64,000 nucleotides of DNA from Euzebyella saccharophila. GTDB taxonomy: Bacteria; Bacteroidota; Bacteroidia; Flavobacteriales; Flavobacteriaceae. The translations under genes and the position numbers were made by a program. The stretch is taken from assembly GCF_014855495.1 (NCBI RefSeq), contig NZ_JACYFJ010000001.1, positions 1,302,001 to 1,366,000 on the forward strand. The letters run 5' to 3'. Under the pieces are notes generated by a model. The model was not told the origin of the DNA. It was given only the letters and a program-made list of their open reading frames with translations, and ran no database searches. Numbering within the stretch: the stretch's first letter is position 1; each line of letters begins with the position of its first letter. Shown one piece after another: positions 27,236-35,334 of the stretch.

Positions 27236-27720
27236 GATATACTGATGTGCAAATAGATTTAGGTTCAGTTACCCTCACGCACCGATCGCCGTTAGATATC
27301 CCAGAAATTGCGCTGCTGCTACAGGAAAAAGGTTTTGAGCTGATCTCTGATTCCGAGGCTATTCTTTTGGAAAAAATAAAGACCAACTTGGTAGAATTAG
27401 TGCATCCGGATTCAGTACAGCAAGATGTGAACATTTCCATAGTGCTTTCCCGAAAACTGCATAGAGATTATTCTTATTTGAGCAAACTATTTAGTAGACG
27501 AGAAGGTATTTCCATAGAAAAATATGCCATTAAATTAAAGATGGAACGGGTGAAGGAATTGGTACAGATGAACCAATTGAATTTTACGCAGATTGCCTAT
27601 GCCTTGGGATATAAAAGTAGTAGTCACCTGTCCCGCCAATTTAAATCGGTAACCGGGCTCTCCATGTCGGAATATAAAAAGGGACACAAGCGAAGAATTT
27701 CCTTGGACCAAATTGTATAA
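27190..27720 (+). CDS. AraC-family regulator with HMA-like N-terminus, frameshifted at its 5' end
   Basis: The frame is open with a GTG at 27190, but homologous sequence begins about 27223 (MAQLGYTDV). The N-terminal part is the rest of an HMA-like fold (DVQIDLGSVTL, LLQEKGFELI); the C-terminal part is an AraC helix-turn-helix domain (DYSYLSKLFSRREG, TQIAYALGYKSSSHLSRQFKSVTGLSMSEYK). This architecture, a CxxC metal sensor fused to AraC, recurs beside Bacteroidota copper ATPase genes, so it probably activates the following copA in response to copper. Here the CxxC part is in a different frame, so without recoding the metal-sensing Cys pair would be lost. It lies 69 bases before copA. Confidence 0.75.
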   Translation: MRPLQNDGRSTMAQLGYTDVQIDLGSVTLTHRSPLDIPEIALLLQEKGFELISDSEAILLEKIKTNLVELVHPDSVQQDVNISIVLSRKLHRDYSYLSKLFSRREGISIEKYAIKLKMERVKELVQMNQLNFTQIAYALGYKSSSHLSRQFKSVTGLSMSEYKKGHKRRISLDQIV

Positions 27721-27762
27721 ATCTAATCCATAAACTGTCAAAACAAACTTGGTATTGGCCCT

Positions 27763-27770
27763 TAGCTTTG
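27763..27770 (+). promoter_or_regulatory. Sigma-A -7 box upstream of copA
   Basis: TAGCTTTG matches TAnnTTTG, 19 bases before the copA ATG and after the regulator stop. copA and the downstream TonB and HMA genes could therefore be transcribed independently of the broken regulator. Confidence 0.5.
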
Positions 27771-27789
27771 TACTGTAAATTGTATTAAG

Positions 27790-30285
27790 ATGAAGAAGAC
27801 CTATTACATACACGGAATGACCTGTAACGGATGCAGGGCCCATGTTCAGCACATTTTGGAAAATGTGAATGGTGTTGGTGGCGTATCCGTTGATTTGGCC
27901 GAAGCAAAAGCGGAATTGGAAATGGACAAGGAGATTCCTTTCAAAACGCTTAAGAAAGCTCTTGAAAAGGACGGTGGTTCTTATTCTATTCATGAAAAGG
28001 AGGTGCAGCACCAAAAAATAAAGAAAAAAAAGCCGGTTGAAAATGGTACCGGCACCTTTTATTGTCCCATGCATTGCGAGGGCGATAAAACCTATGATAA
28101 GGCGGGCGATTGCCCAGTGTGCGGTATGGATTTGGTGGAAGAAGTTGCAACGGCAACCCCTACGGGCGAAATTTATACCTGCCCCATGCATCCGGAAATT
28201 GAAGAAGAGGAAATGGGTGAGTGCCCCATTTGCGGTATGGACTTGATGCCTAAAGAAGTGAATATTTCCGCGGAAGAGCGTAATTACCAAAAATTGCTTT
28301 CCAAGTTTTGGTGGGCCTTGGCCTTTACCTTGCCCATTTTTTTGATCGCCATGTCCGAGATGGTTCCCAATAACCCACTTTTTAAGGTAATGCCCTTAAG
28401 ATATTGGAACTGGGTGCAGTTGGGTCTATCGCTTCCCGTGGTTTTCTATGCAACTTGGATGTTTTTTGAACGCGCTTTTCGCTCCGTAAAAACATGGAAT
28501 TTGAACATGTTCACCTTAATTGGGATTGGTGCCGGTGTAGCTTGGCTTTTTAGTGTTTTTGCATTATTGATGCCCGATTTTTTTCCGGAGCAGTTCAAGA
28601 CCGAAAGTGATACGGTACACGTTTATTTTGAAGCGGCTACGGTTATCCTAACCTTGGTATTATTAGGGCAGGTGCTGGAAGCCCGAGCCCATAGCAAGAC
28701 CAATACCGCTGTCAAGGAGTTGTTGAAACTGGCGCCGAATAAAGCCGTAAGGTTGGTGAACGGAGAAGAAGAAAGTGTTGCCATAGATCAAATACAGGTA
28801 GGGGATTTGCTCCGGGTAAAACCAGGAGGCAAAATTCCGGTGGATGGCAAAATCACCGAGGGCGAAAGTACCATAGATGAATCCATGATTACCGGCGAGC
28901 CAGTTCCCGTGGAGAAGTCCGCAGGCGATACCGTTACTTCCGGAACCGTCAATGGAAAACAGTCTTTTATAATGGAAGCAGAGAAAGTGGGACAGGAAAC
29001 CTTGCTTTCCCAAATTGTGGAAATGGTGAACAATGCCAGCCGCAGTCGGGCGCCCATTCAAAAATTAGCGGATAAAATATCGGCCTATTTTGTTCCGGCA
29101 GTGGTCTTTATTTCTGTGCTCACCTTTGTGGTCTGGGCCGTTTTTGGTCCGGAACCCTCCTATGTATACGCCTTGGTAAATGCCATTGCCGTACTGATCA
29201 TTGCCTGCCCCTGTGCTTTGGGTTTGGCAACTCCCATGTCCGTTATGGTGGGAGTAGGGAAAGGGGCCCAAAACGGGGTGTTGATCAAGAATGCTGAAGC
29301 CTTGGAGAAGTTGAATAAGATTGATGTATTGGTGGTGGACAAGACCGGAACCATAACGGAGGGTAAACCTTCCGTAGAACAGGTGCTGGCCGCTTCCGAT
29401 CATATGAAGGAAGATGAGTTGCTTCAGTTTATAGGTAGTGTCAATCAGTTGAGTGAGCATCCTTTGGCGGAAGCAACAGTTCGTTATGCCAAGAAAAAGG
29501 GCGTGTCGCTCTTGGAAGTGGCCAATTTTAATTCCGAAAGCGGAAAAGGAGTTTCGGGAAATGTCAACGGAAAAGTGGTAGTTCTGGGGAACGCAAAAAT
29601 GTTGGAGGCGGAAAACATTTCATCTTCAGGTGAATTGAAAGAAGCTGCGAGCCATCAGCAGGAAAAGGGGAAAACGGTCTCCTATCTAGCCGTTGATGGT
29701 GAGCTTCTTGGTTATGTGGTGATTTCCGACAAAATAAAGGCTTCCAGTAAAAGGGCCCTTCAAGAACTGCAAAAAATGGGGATTGAAGTGCATATGCTTA
29801 CAGGCGATAACAAGACAACGGCGAGGGCCGTTTCCCAAGAGGTGGGACTGGATTCCTTTAAAGCCGAAATGCTTCCGCAGGATAAATTGGCCGAAGTGGA
29901 AAAACTGCAGGCCCAAGGTAAGGTAGTGGCCATGGCAGGTGATGGTATCAACGATGCACCCGCATTGGCACAGAGTGATGTGGGTATAGCCATGGGTACC
30001 GGTACCGATGTGGCCATTGAAAGTGCCCAGGTTACCTTGGTGAAGGGCGATTTACAAGGGGTTGTAAAAGCCTACCGACTTGGGGAAGCCACCATGAAGA
30101 ACATTAAACAGAATCTCTTTTTTGCCCTTATTTATAATTCAATTGGGGTACCCGTAGCTGCGGGGATATTGTTTCCTTTTTTTGGAATGTTGTTGTCGCC
30201 CATGTTAGCGGCCTTGGCCATGAGTTTTAGTTCGGTTTCCGTGATAGCCAATGCCTTACGATTAAAAACCGTTTCGCTTAATTAA
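27790..30285 (+). CDS. copA: Copper-translocating P1B-type ATPase
   Basis: An 831-residue heavy-metal P-type ATPase. Domains in order are: HMA with MTCNGC (Cys12, Cys15); two tandem Cys-rich heavy-metal-binding domains, YCPMHCEG...CPVCGMDL (about 94-116) and TCPMHPE...CPICGMDL (about 134-154); eight membrane helices; the actuator TGEP; CPC at 473-475 in the ion path; phosphorylation DKTGT at 517-521; the SEHP motif; and GDGIND at 717-722. CPC with MTCxxC indicates Cu(I) export. Paired CPMH/CPxCGM domains are common in Bacteroidota exporters. It follows the HMA-AraC regulator and precedes a TonB receptor by 16 bases. Confidence 0.95.
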   Translation: MKKTYYIHGMTCNGCRAHVQHILENVNGVGGVSVDLAEAKAELEMDKEIPFKTLKKALEKDGGSYSIHEKEVQHQKIKKKKPVENGTGTFYCPMHCEGDKTYDKAGDCPVCGMDLVEEVATATPTGEIYTCPMHPEIEEEEMGECPICGMDLMPKEVNISAEERNYQKLLSKFWWALAFTLPIFLIAMSEMVPNNPLFKVMPLRYWNWVQLGLSLPVVFYATWMFFERAFRSVKTWNLNMFTLIGIGAGVAWLFSVFALLMPDFFPEQFKTESDTVHVYFEAATVILTLVLLGQVLEARAHSKTNTAVKELLKLAPNKAVRLVNGEEESVAIDQIQVGDLLRVKPGGKIPVDGKITEGESTIDESMITGEPVPVEKSAGDTVTSGTVNGKQSFIMEAEKVGQETLLSQIVEMVNNASRSRAPIQKLADKISAYFVPAVVFISVLTFVVWAVFGPEPSYVYALVNAIAVLIIACPCALGLATPMSVMVGVGKGAQNGVLIKNAEALEKLNKIDVLVVDKTGTITEGKPSVEQVLAASDHMKEDELLQFIGSVNQLSEHPLAEATVRYAKKKGVSLLEVANFNSESGKGVSGNVNGKVVVLGNAKMLEAENISSSGELKEAASHQQEKGKTVSYLAVDGELLGYVVISDKIKASSKRALQELQKMGIEVHMLTGDNKTTARAVSQEVGLDSFKAEMLPQDKLAEVEKLQAQGKVVAMAGDGINDAPALAQSDVGIAMGTGTDVAIESAQVTLVKGDLQGVVKAYRLGEATMKNIKQNLFFALIYNSIGVPVAAGILFPFFGMLLSPMLAALAMSFSSVSVIANALRLKTVSLN

Positions 30286-30301
30286 TTATTAAACACAGTT
30301 G

Positions 30302-32566
30302 ATGAATAAAACAATAAGTTTCTTAATCTTTTTAATACTGGTACAGACTGTTAGCGCTCAGGATGTGGTGACGGGCAAAGTGGCCGAAGCTACTTCCAAT
30401 GGAGACGGGCTTCCACTTGCCGGGGCCAGTGTGTACTGGTTGAATTCGCCCCTGGGAGCGGTTACCGATGTGGATGGAAATTTTGAAATTCCCTTTAAAA
30501 AGGAGTACGACCATTTGATCGTAAGCTACATCGGTTTTGAGTCGGACACCTTGGTCATCAAAAAACCGAAGTCCGTAAATGTGTTTCTAAAAGCCTCCAA
30601 CGAGTTGGATGAAGTAGTGGTGGCCCAGAAAAAAGAACCGATGCAAAAAGCGTTTTACAGTCCGCAAAACGTGGTTACGGTCAACAGTGCGGAACTTTTA
30701 AAGGCAGCCTGTTGCAATCTGGCCGAAAGCTTTGAGACCAATCCCTCCATAGATGTCAATATTTCGGACGGACTTACCGGTACCAAACAAATACAGATGT
30801 TGGGCTTAACGAGTCCGTATTTGTTGATTACACAAGAGAACATACCCATGGTTCGTGGGGCGTCGCAAGCGTTTGGACTCACCTTTACGCCCGGTACATG
30901 GATAGAGAGCATTCAGATTTCCAAAGGGGCCGGTAGTGTAGTGAACGGTTACGAAAGTATATCGGGCCAAATAAATACCGAGCTCGTAAAACCCTTGACG
31001 GATCAACCCATATTTGTTAATGGCTATGCCAACCAAAATGGCCGTTATGAAATCAATACACATTTGAATACTAAGTTGAACGACAAGTGGAGTACCGGTC
31101 TGTACATCCATGGAAATAAAAGAACCCAAAAAGAGGATGATAATGGCGATGGATTTTTAGATGCGCCCCTGGCGGACCAAATCAACGTTATGAACCGCTG
31201 GCAGTACCAAAATCCGGAAACGGGATTCGTGAGTTTTTTTAACGTTCGGTTTTTGAACGATGAAAAGCAAATTGGGGAAGTAGACTTTTATCCGGATACG
31301 GATAGGATTACGGCAAGCAATCCCGTACTAAACGGAAATGAAGTATGGGGAGGGGAAATAGACACCCGAAGATTCGATAGTTCTATTAAGTTGGGTTATG
31401 TATTTCCTGAGTTGCCCTTTCAAAGTATGGGCTTTCAGGCGAGCTATAGTAAGCATTTACAAGATTCTTATTTTGGACTGCGAAGCTACGATATTGATCA
31501 TGAGAGCATTTATACCAATTTTATCTTTAACAGTATCATTGGCGATACCCGAAACAAGTTTAAAACCGGGCTCACCTTTGCCTATGATGGTTATGAAGAA
31601 ATGGTAAGTACCACGGATTACGGCAGAAGCGATCGCTCGGCAGGTGCTTTTTTTGAGTATGGCTATGAAAATTTGGAGAAATTGAGCTTAACCGCAGGTC
31701 TGCGTATCGATACCCATAACCGTGTGGGTACGTACATTACGCCCCGCTTTCACTTAAGGTATACCCCCTGGGAAAGAGCCAGTTTAAGAGGTTCGTTCGG
31801 AAGGGGAAAAAGAGCGGCCAATATTTTTGCCGAAAATCAGCAATTGTTCGCTACCTCTAGAAATATCAATATTTTGGATTCCGGTGGAAGTATTTACGGA
31901 CTGAAGCCTGAAGATGCTTGGAACTACGGCCTTAGCTTTTTGCAAGGCTTCACGTTTTTGGGTAAAAAGGGAAACGTGTCCCTAGATTATTACCGAACCG
32001 ATTTTAGAAATCAAATAGTGGTCGATTGGGAAAATCCGCGGGAAGTGTCCTTTTACAATCTTGAGGGTGAAAGTCTGGGTACCAGTTTTCAAGCAGAAGT
32101 AGATTACGAAATTCTGCCGCGAACCCATGTCAGGGGCGCTTATAAATATTATGACGTGCAAGTAGATTATAAGGGAGGAAGGTTGCAAAAACCCCTTCAG
32201 GCACAGCACCGCTTTTTTGCAAACGCCAGTTACGAGACCCGAATAAAAGAAAATGGAGCACAATGGCGTTTTGATTATACCTTGCACAGTTTTGGGGAGC
32301 AACGCTTGCCCAATACAGCCGATAATCCGGTTGCGTATAGGCTAGAGGAATATGCATCGCCCTACAACCATATGAACGCTCAGATAACCAAAGTGTTTTC
32401 AAATGCTTTTGAGGTTTATCTGGGAGGGGAGAATTTAAGTGATGTGCAGCAAGACAACCCTATTTTGGGAGCCGATGACCCTTTTGGACCGTATTTTGAT
32501 ACGAGTATTGTATACCGGCCCATTATGGGTAGAATGTTCTATGCCGGATTTAGATTAAAATTGTAA
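30302..32566 (+). CDS. TonB-dependent outer-membrane receptor (copper-island type)
   Basis: A 754-residue TonB-dependent receptor. A signal peptide (ending TVSAQ) precedes a carboxypeptidase-regulatory-like beta-sandwich (VTGKVAEAT, TDVDGNFEIPF), a plug domain (LTGTKQIQMLGL, RGASQAFGLTF, KGAGSVVNGYES) and a 22-strand-type barrel ending in FYAGFRLKL with a terminal hydrophobic strand. A paired Cys in KAACCNLAESFE at the plug start recurs in receptors beside copper genes. The ATG at 30302 is used; 30299 is an in-frame TTG. Its place between copA and a secreted HMA protein suggests metal or metallophore transport; the substrate is not shown by the sequence. Confidence 0.9.
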   Translation: MNKTISFLIFLILVQTVSAQDVVTGKVAEATSNGDGLPLAGASVYWLNSPLGAVTDVDGNFEIPFKKEYDHLIVSYIGFESDTLVIKKPKSVNVFLKASNELDEVVVAQKKEPMQKAFYSPQNVVTVNSAELLKAACCNLAESFETNPSIDVNISDGLTGTKQIQMLGLTSPYLLITQENIPMVRGASQAFGLTFTPGTWIESIQISKGAGSVVNGYESISGQINTELVKPLTDQPIFVNGYANQNGRYEINTHLNTKLNDKWSTGLYIHGNKRTQKEDDNGDGFLDAPLADQINVMNRWQYQNPETGFVSFFNVRFLNDEKQIGEVDFYPDTDRITASNPVLNGNEVWGGEIDTRRFDSSIKLGYVFPELPFQSMGFQASYSKHLQDSYFGLRSYDIDHESIYTNFIFNSIIGDTRNKFKTGLTFAYDGYEEMVSTTDYGRSDRSAGAFFEYGYENLEKLSLTAGLRIDTHNRVGTYITPRFHLRYTPWERASLRGSFGRGKRAANIFAENQQLFATSRNINILDSGGSIYGLKPEDAWNYGLSFLQGFTFLGKKGNVSLDYYRTDFRNQIVVDWENPREVSFYNLEGESLGTSFQAEVDYEILPRTHVRGAYKYYDVQVDYKGGRLQKPLQAQHRFFANASYETRIKENGAQWRFDYTLHSFGEQRLPNTADNPVAYRLEEYASPYNHMNAQITKVFSNAFEVYLGGENLSDVQQDNPILGADDPFGPYFDTSIVYRPIMGRMFYAGFRLKL

Positions 32567-32587
32567 TAACAACTAAAAATAGAAATA

Positions 32588-32944
32588 ATGAAAAAGATAG
32601 TAACAACTCTTTTAATGAGTTTGGCAATTACTACCGTTTTTGCCCAGGACAAGAACAAAAAGGTAGAGATGGAAGTAGACGGTAAATGCGATATGTGCAA
32701 AAACCGAATAGAAAAGGCCGCCTTGGATGTAAAAGGGGTTAAATATGCCATGTGGGATATTCCCACTCATCAATTGTCTTTGGTTTTAGATGAGCGAAAG
32801 ACCAATGCCATGCAGGTAAAAATGGCTATGGCAGAGGTTGGGCATGATACCAAGGAATTAAAAGCAACCGAGGAAGCTTACAATAAGGTGCACCCTTGTT
32901 GTAGGTACCGTGAAGATGGTTCTGATGATAGTGGTAATCATTGA
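32588..32944 (+). CDS. Secreted heavy-metal-associated (HMA) domain protein
   Basis: A 118-residue periplasmic protein. A signal peptide (about 1-20, ending VFAQ) precedes an HMA ferredoxin-like fold with CDMC (Cys34, Cys37) and VKGVKYAMWD. The C-terminal tail HPCCRYRE adds a second possible metal site. It lies 21 bases after the TonB gene and ends the copper set. The likely role is a periplasmic copper chaperone or buffer. The Cys loop lacks the usual MxCxxC Met (it reads GKCDMC), which may alter affinity. Confidence 0.87.
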   Translation: MKKIVTTLLMSLAITTVFAQDKNKKVEMEVDGKCDMCKNRIEKAALDVKGVKYAMWDIPTHQLSLVLDERKTNAMQVKMAMAEVGHDTKELKATEEAYNKVHPCCRYREDGSDDSGNH

Positions 32945-32966
32945 AAATGAGGGATTTAGAGCCTTT

Positions 32967-33001
32967 TTTGGAAAGTGTTAAATTCTTCATAATTAAATTT
33001 G
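32967..33001 (+). promoter_or_regulatory. Candidate sigma-A promoter of the H1-like mini-gene
   Basis: TTTG (32967-32970), a 23-base spacer (slightly long) and TAAATTTG (32994-33001) lie 50 bases before the ATG at 33052. The first element is just beyond the HMA gene. Confidence 0.45.
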
Positions 33002-33051
33002 GGAGATTTAAAAACAGCCTACATTTAATTTAAATTTAATACTGTCAAATT

Positions 33052-33141
33052 ATGGCAACATCTAAGAAACCGGCCCCAGCGGCCGCTGCCAAAAAAGTAG
33101 CTCCTAAGGCTGCTAAAAAGGCACCTTCTAAAAAGAAGTAA
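33052..33141 (+). CDS. 29-residue Lys/Ala/Pro-rich histone-H1-like peptide
   Basis: The ATG at 33052 opens 29 codons ending in TAA at 33139-33141: MATSKKPAPAAAAKK, then VAPKAAKKAPSKKK. The composition is almost only Lys, Ala, Pro and Ser with AAKKAP-type repeats, as in histone H1 tails and bacterial H1-like DNA-binding proteins. It would be unfolded, highly basic and able to bind nucleic acid. Its own promoter-like box lies upstream and an excellent terminator follows, making a free-standing unit. No globular domain is present, so it may be a minimal DNA-condensing peptide or a remnant of a longer protein. Confidence 0.6.
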   Translation: MATSKKPAPAAAAKKVAPKAAKKAPSKKK

Positions 33142-33150
33142 TTTTTATGG

Positions 33151-33167
33151 GCCTGTTAAGAACAGGC
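33151..33167 (+). other. Short hairpin after the H1-like gene
   Basis: GCCTGTT and AACAGGC form a 7-bp perfect stem with a three-base loop, without a T run. With the terminator 17 bases later it makes a two-stem 3' end. Confidence 0.4.
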
Positions 33168-33183
33168 TGGAACATGGAAAGGG

Positions 33184-33220
33184 AAACCATCTTAATTTAA
33201 ACGATTGAGATGGTTTTTTT
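33184..33220 (+). terminator. Terminator of the H1-like mini-gene
   Basis: AAACCATCTTAA (33184-33195) pairs with TTGAGATGGTTT (33205-33216) with a single G-T wobble, followed by a T run to 33220. Confidence 0.8.
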
Positions 33221-33249
33221 ATTTTTAACGTTATGGTTTGGGGGATGTG

Positions 33250-33310
33250 GGATTTATAATAAGTATAAAGCAATTACAGAACACCCCTAAAGTCCCCTCA
33301 AGGGGACAAT
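33250..33310. repeat. Intergenic repeat, copy a (short form without internal hairpin)
   Basis: A GGATTTATAAT lead and ACACCCCT (33281-33288) are followed by the perfect dyad GTCCCCT-CA-AGGGGAC (33292-33307) and AAT. It is a diverged copy of the unit seen at 34599, 34815 and 35414, but has only two or three bases where the others carry a hairpin. The 290-base stretch 33142-33430 otherwise holds only the terminator and the next hairpin. Confidence 0.65.
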
Positions 33311-33376
33311 TAAAAAGTACTGAAAAGCAAAATCATAAAGGAACCGTTTAAGTTATTGGTAGCCAAATTAACAAAG

Positions 33377-33414
33377 GGCACGAGCAAAGATGCTCGCGCC
33401 AGCGGGGGGGCGCT
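33377..33414. repeat. CGAGC/GCTCG hairpin plus AGCG-G-run-CGCT dyad
   Basis: GGCACGAGC (33377-33385) pairs with GCTCGCGCC (33392-33400) with one wobble. AGCG, a run of six or seven G and CGCT follow (33401-33414). The first stem resembles the GCGCGAGCGT/ACGCTCGTGC hairpin at 34520 and 35335. It abuts the start of the tandem paralogue pair. Confidence 0.55.
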
Positions 33415-33430
33415 TTAAAATAGCGGTATC

Positions 33431-33682
33431 TTGAAACCTAAAAGAGGTAAAGAGCCAATTATAGCTTACTCTATTGCAATAATGTTAATAGTGTATTTAC
33501 TTGCTAGCTATGACACATTTTCCGTTGATGAAAATCTTCCTCCTCACGGAAAATGGATTGTTATTGTTTATAAGTTTCTTTTAAACGAAGAATTTGGCCA
33601 TATAATTGGTAAAGTAGGTCTATTGTTGTTGGGTGGCTATTGCTGCCATCAACTATATAACACTTTTAAGACTAAAAAATAA
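33431..33682 (+). CDS. Small membrane protein, tandem paralogue 1 (TTG start)
   Basis: An 83-residue protein with two hydrophobic segments (about 10-26 and 58-74), a charged middle and a Lys-rich C-terminus (FKTKK). No known family is recognised. It is clearly paralogous to the next gene: MKPKR, EPIIAYSIAI, FLLN, a G-IG pair, L-LLG-YCC and KT are shared. The start is TTG where the paralogue has ATG, in otherwise matching leader DNA (GCTTTAAAATAG, 8-16 bases upstream). The conserved YCC pair lies at the end of the second membrane segment. The sequence gives no function. Confidence 0.6.
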   Translation: MKPKRGKEPIIAYSIAIMLIVYLLASYDTFSVDENLPPHGKWIVIVYKFLLNEEFGHIIGKVGLLLLGGYCCHQLYNTFKTKK

Positions 33683-33790
33683 GTGAGGAAAATAAAATGA
33701 AGGAGCGGATTAGGATGGACTTTTATAAATTAGAACTTAAACTGATTTTTGCCCAAATTTTGATTCCAAGGCTTTAAAATAGAGGTTATT

Positions 33791-34057
33791 ATGAAACCTA
33801 AAAGAGATATAGAGCCAATCATAGCTTACTCTATAGCAATATTGTTAATCGGGTACCTTCTTCTGAATTATGGCTCGTTCTACATAGATGACGGTTACCC
33901 TTCATCATGGAAAGCAAAATTGATACACGTAGTCTCTATTTTTCTTTTAAATGATTCAGCCGGACGCATGATAGGCCAAATAGTTCTTTCGCTATTGGGT
34001 ATCTATTGCTGTTTAAAACTTTACACAGTGTTAAAAACTAATAGAGGTAAAAAGTAA
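33791..34057 (+). CDS. Small membrane protein, tandem paralogue 2
   Basis: An 88-residue paralogue of the preceding gene, starting at ATG with the same leader (GCTTTAAAATAGAGGTTATT). It shows two membrane segments (about 10-26 and 58-76), the shared YCC and a basic end (KTNRGKK). DNA similarity is high over the leader and first 25 codons and drops afterwards, so the pair arose by tandem duplication and the extracytoplasmic middle diverged. Immunity or bacteriocin-tolerance proteins and toxin partners are possible, but no motif supports a choice. Confidence 0.7.
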   Translation: MKPKRDIEPIIAYSIAILLIGYLLLNYGSFYIDDGYPSSWKAKLIHVVSIFLLNDSAGRMIGQIVLSLLGIYCCLKLYTVLKTNRGKK

Positions 34058-34226
34058 CAAAAGGGAAGGTTGGCCCCTGAATGGTACAGTCAATTGAATA
34101 TTTTTGGGGCGATCAAATAATAATGAAGTACGAATATGTAGTCATCGTATGGGTAGGATAAATGATTGTTTTTAGGACAGGCGAAATTTATTCATGTGGT
34201 GACTTCTGCTTTCAATTTCCAAAATT

Positions 34227-34508
34227 ATGTGTAAAGTGAAAATTATCAAATTAATAGCTCTCTTTGAGTATTTAGCACATGTTGAAACCTCACCAGCCTT
34301 TAAAAAAATATTAAAAGCTTAAAACGATGTCTATTTAGTTATTTCCGATAAGGAAGAAAAAAATATAACTGAGAAGGATTTTAAACCATTATTAAATGTT
34401 TATAAGATTTATTCTGAGGCAAGACCTAAGGACATACAACTGGGTAAGTATGTGATGGATAAGATGCAAGAATTTTACAATTGTCAAAAGAAAATAGTCG
34501 AAAAATGA
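34227..34508 (+). pseudogene. Broken small gene: 93 codons interrupted by one in-frame TAA
   Basis: The ATG at 34227 begins MCKVKIIKLIALFEYLAHV. A TAA at 34320-34322 ends it after 31 codons, yet the same frame continues open for 61 more codons to TGA at 34506-34508 with protein-like, Lys/Glu-rich sequence (NDVYLVISDKEEKN, KIYSEARPKDIQLGKYVMDK). This looks like one small protein with a nonsense mutation. The family is not recognised. The preceding stretch 34058-34226 holds nothing I can identify. Confidence 0.5.
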
Positions 34509-34519
34509 GTTCTCCATTA

Positions 34520-34607
34520 TAGCGCGAGCGTCACGCTCGTGCTAACAGTAATAAAAAGTAAAGACAAGGATTTATAATGAGTAGAAAAAAATAACAAAAC
34601 ACCCCTG
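34520..34607. repeat. 88-base direct repeat R1, copy 1
   Basis: It matches 35335-35422 at 83 of 88 positions with no gaps by direct reading. It begins with the hairpin AGCGCGAGCGT/ACGCTCGTGCT (one wobble), continues through GATTTATAATGAGTAGAA and ends in ACACCCCTG. With copy 2 it brackets the AT-rich orphan gene at 34909. Confidence 0.85.
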
Positions 34608-34652
34608 CAAAGTAATGTACCATTACTTTAACGTCCCCTCAAGGGAACAATT
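34599..34652. repeat. ACACCCCT...GTCCCCT repeat, copy b with AAAGTAATG hairpin
   Basis: ACACCCCTGC is followed by AAAGTAATG-TAC-CATTACTTT (9-bp perfect stem), then GTCCCCTCAAGGGAAC, where the last dyad has one mismatch. It overlaps the end of R1. Confidence 0.75.
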
Positions 34653-34662
34653 GATATTTCCC

Positions 34663-34682
34663 CTTCCGATAGCTATCGGAAG
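34663..34682. repeat. Perfect 20-base palindrome (CTTCCGATAG/CTATCGGAAG)
   Basis: A fully symmetrical 20-mer within the repeat cassette. The equivalent site at 35457-35476 is also fully symmetrical but differs at two mutually compensating bases. Confidence 0.8.
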
Positions 34683-34725
34683 AAGGGGGTGCCCGCAGGG
34701 CGGGGGATGTATTCCCCCAAATGTG

Positions 34726-34766
34726 GCGACGTTGTGCCAACAACGGGCGAGCAGAAGTGATGGAGG
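34726..34766. repeat. 41-base direct repeat R2, copy 1
   Basis: It matches 35493-35533 at 40 of 41 positions and contains the small dyad GTTGT-GCCA-ACAAC. It lies downstream of R1 and the palindrome, in the same order as in the second cassette. Confidence 0.85.
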
Positions 34767-34814
34767 TAGCATATAAAAGGAATGAAGAAAAAAGGCAATT
34801 AAATGCAACAAAGA

Positions 34815-34866
34815 ACACCCCTGCAAAGTAATGTACCATTACTTTACCGTCCCCTCAAGGGGACAA
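34815..34866. repeat. ACACCCCT...GTCCCCT repeat, copy c
   Basis: It has the same AAAGTAATG-TAC-CATTACTTT hairpin as copy b and a perfect GTCCCCT-CA-AGGGGAC dyad. It is the last element before the orphan gene at 34909. Together with R1, the palindrome and R2 it fills the gene-free stretch 34509-34908. Confidence 0.75.
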
Positions 34867-34908
34867 TGGGTTTATTTATAATGAAAGTACAAAAATGTTC
34901 GTGAAACG

Positions 34909-35322
34909 ATGATAAAAATTAGAGGTTATTACCTAGGCAAAGGAAAGACACATGATGATTGGCATGCTGGAATATGCTTTAAAAGTCAAAATTATATCAT
35001 ATTGAAATTTTTTGAGGATGGAAAAGTTCTAAAAAACAATGAATGGATATTGTTAGATAGGCTTGAAGAAAATTTAAATAAGTTTCTTGAAGATTCCTTA
35101 AGAGAAATGAATTTAAATAAAAACAGAGATAAATTAACAAAATCAGGTTGGTGGGTTGGTGGTTTTAGAGAATGGGAAAAGCTTCTTGAATTAAGGTTTG
35201 AGTTCAACGATAATGCTTATTTGAATAATTATACTATTGTTTCCTCCGATTTGATTTTGGATGAAAATTTAAACGAATTTCATTACAAAAGAACAAAAAT
35301 CGATTTGAGTTACAATAGCTAA
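34909..35322 (+). CDS. AT-rich orphan protein of unknown function
   Basis: A 137-residue soluble protein with no signal peptide. It begins MIKIRGYYLGKGKTHDDWHAG, is rich in Asn, Lys and Leu, and has a conspicuous WW pair (SGWWVGGFREWEKL) in the middle. No family is recognised. The coding DNA is visibly more AT-rich than the housekeeping genes around it, and the gene is bracketed by direct repeats R1 and R2, so it looks imported. The layout resembles small immunity-type or phage-derived proteins, but nothing in the sequence proves this. No clear promoter box precedes it. Confidence 0.65.
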   Translation: MIKIRGYYLGKGKTHDDWHAGICFKSQNYIILKFFEDGKVLKNNEWILLDRLEENLNKFLEDSLREMNLNKNRDKLTKSGWWVGGFREWEKLLELRFEFNDNAYLNNYTIVSSDLILDENLNEFHYKRTKIDLSYNS

Positions 35323-35334
35323 TAATTCCCCTGC

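Noticed and set aside
27535-28290. 251-codon open frame on the minus strand across the AraC gene end and copA start
   Set aside because: It is the antisense shadow of copA; the protein has no coherent domain pattern and the plus-strand genes are unmistakable.
34623-34839. Two overlapping minus-strand open frames (66-67 codons) in the repeat patch
   Set aside because: They run through the R2/palindrome repeats; the products reflect translated repeats and not a plausible protein.
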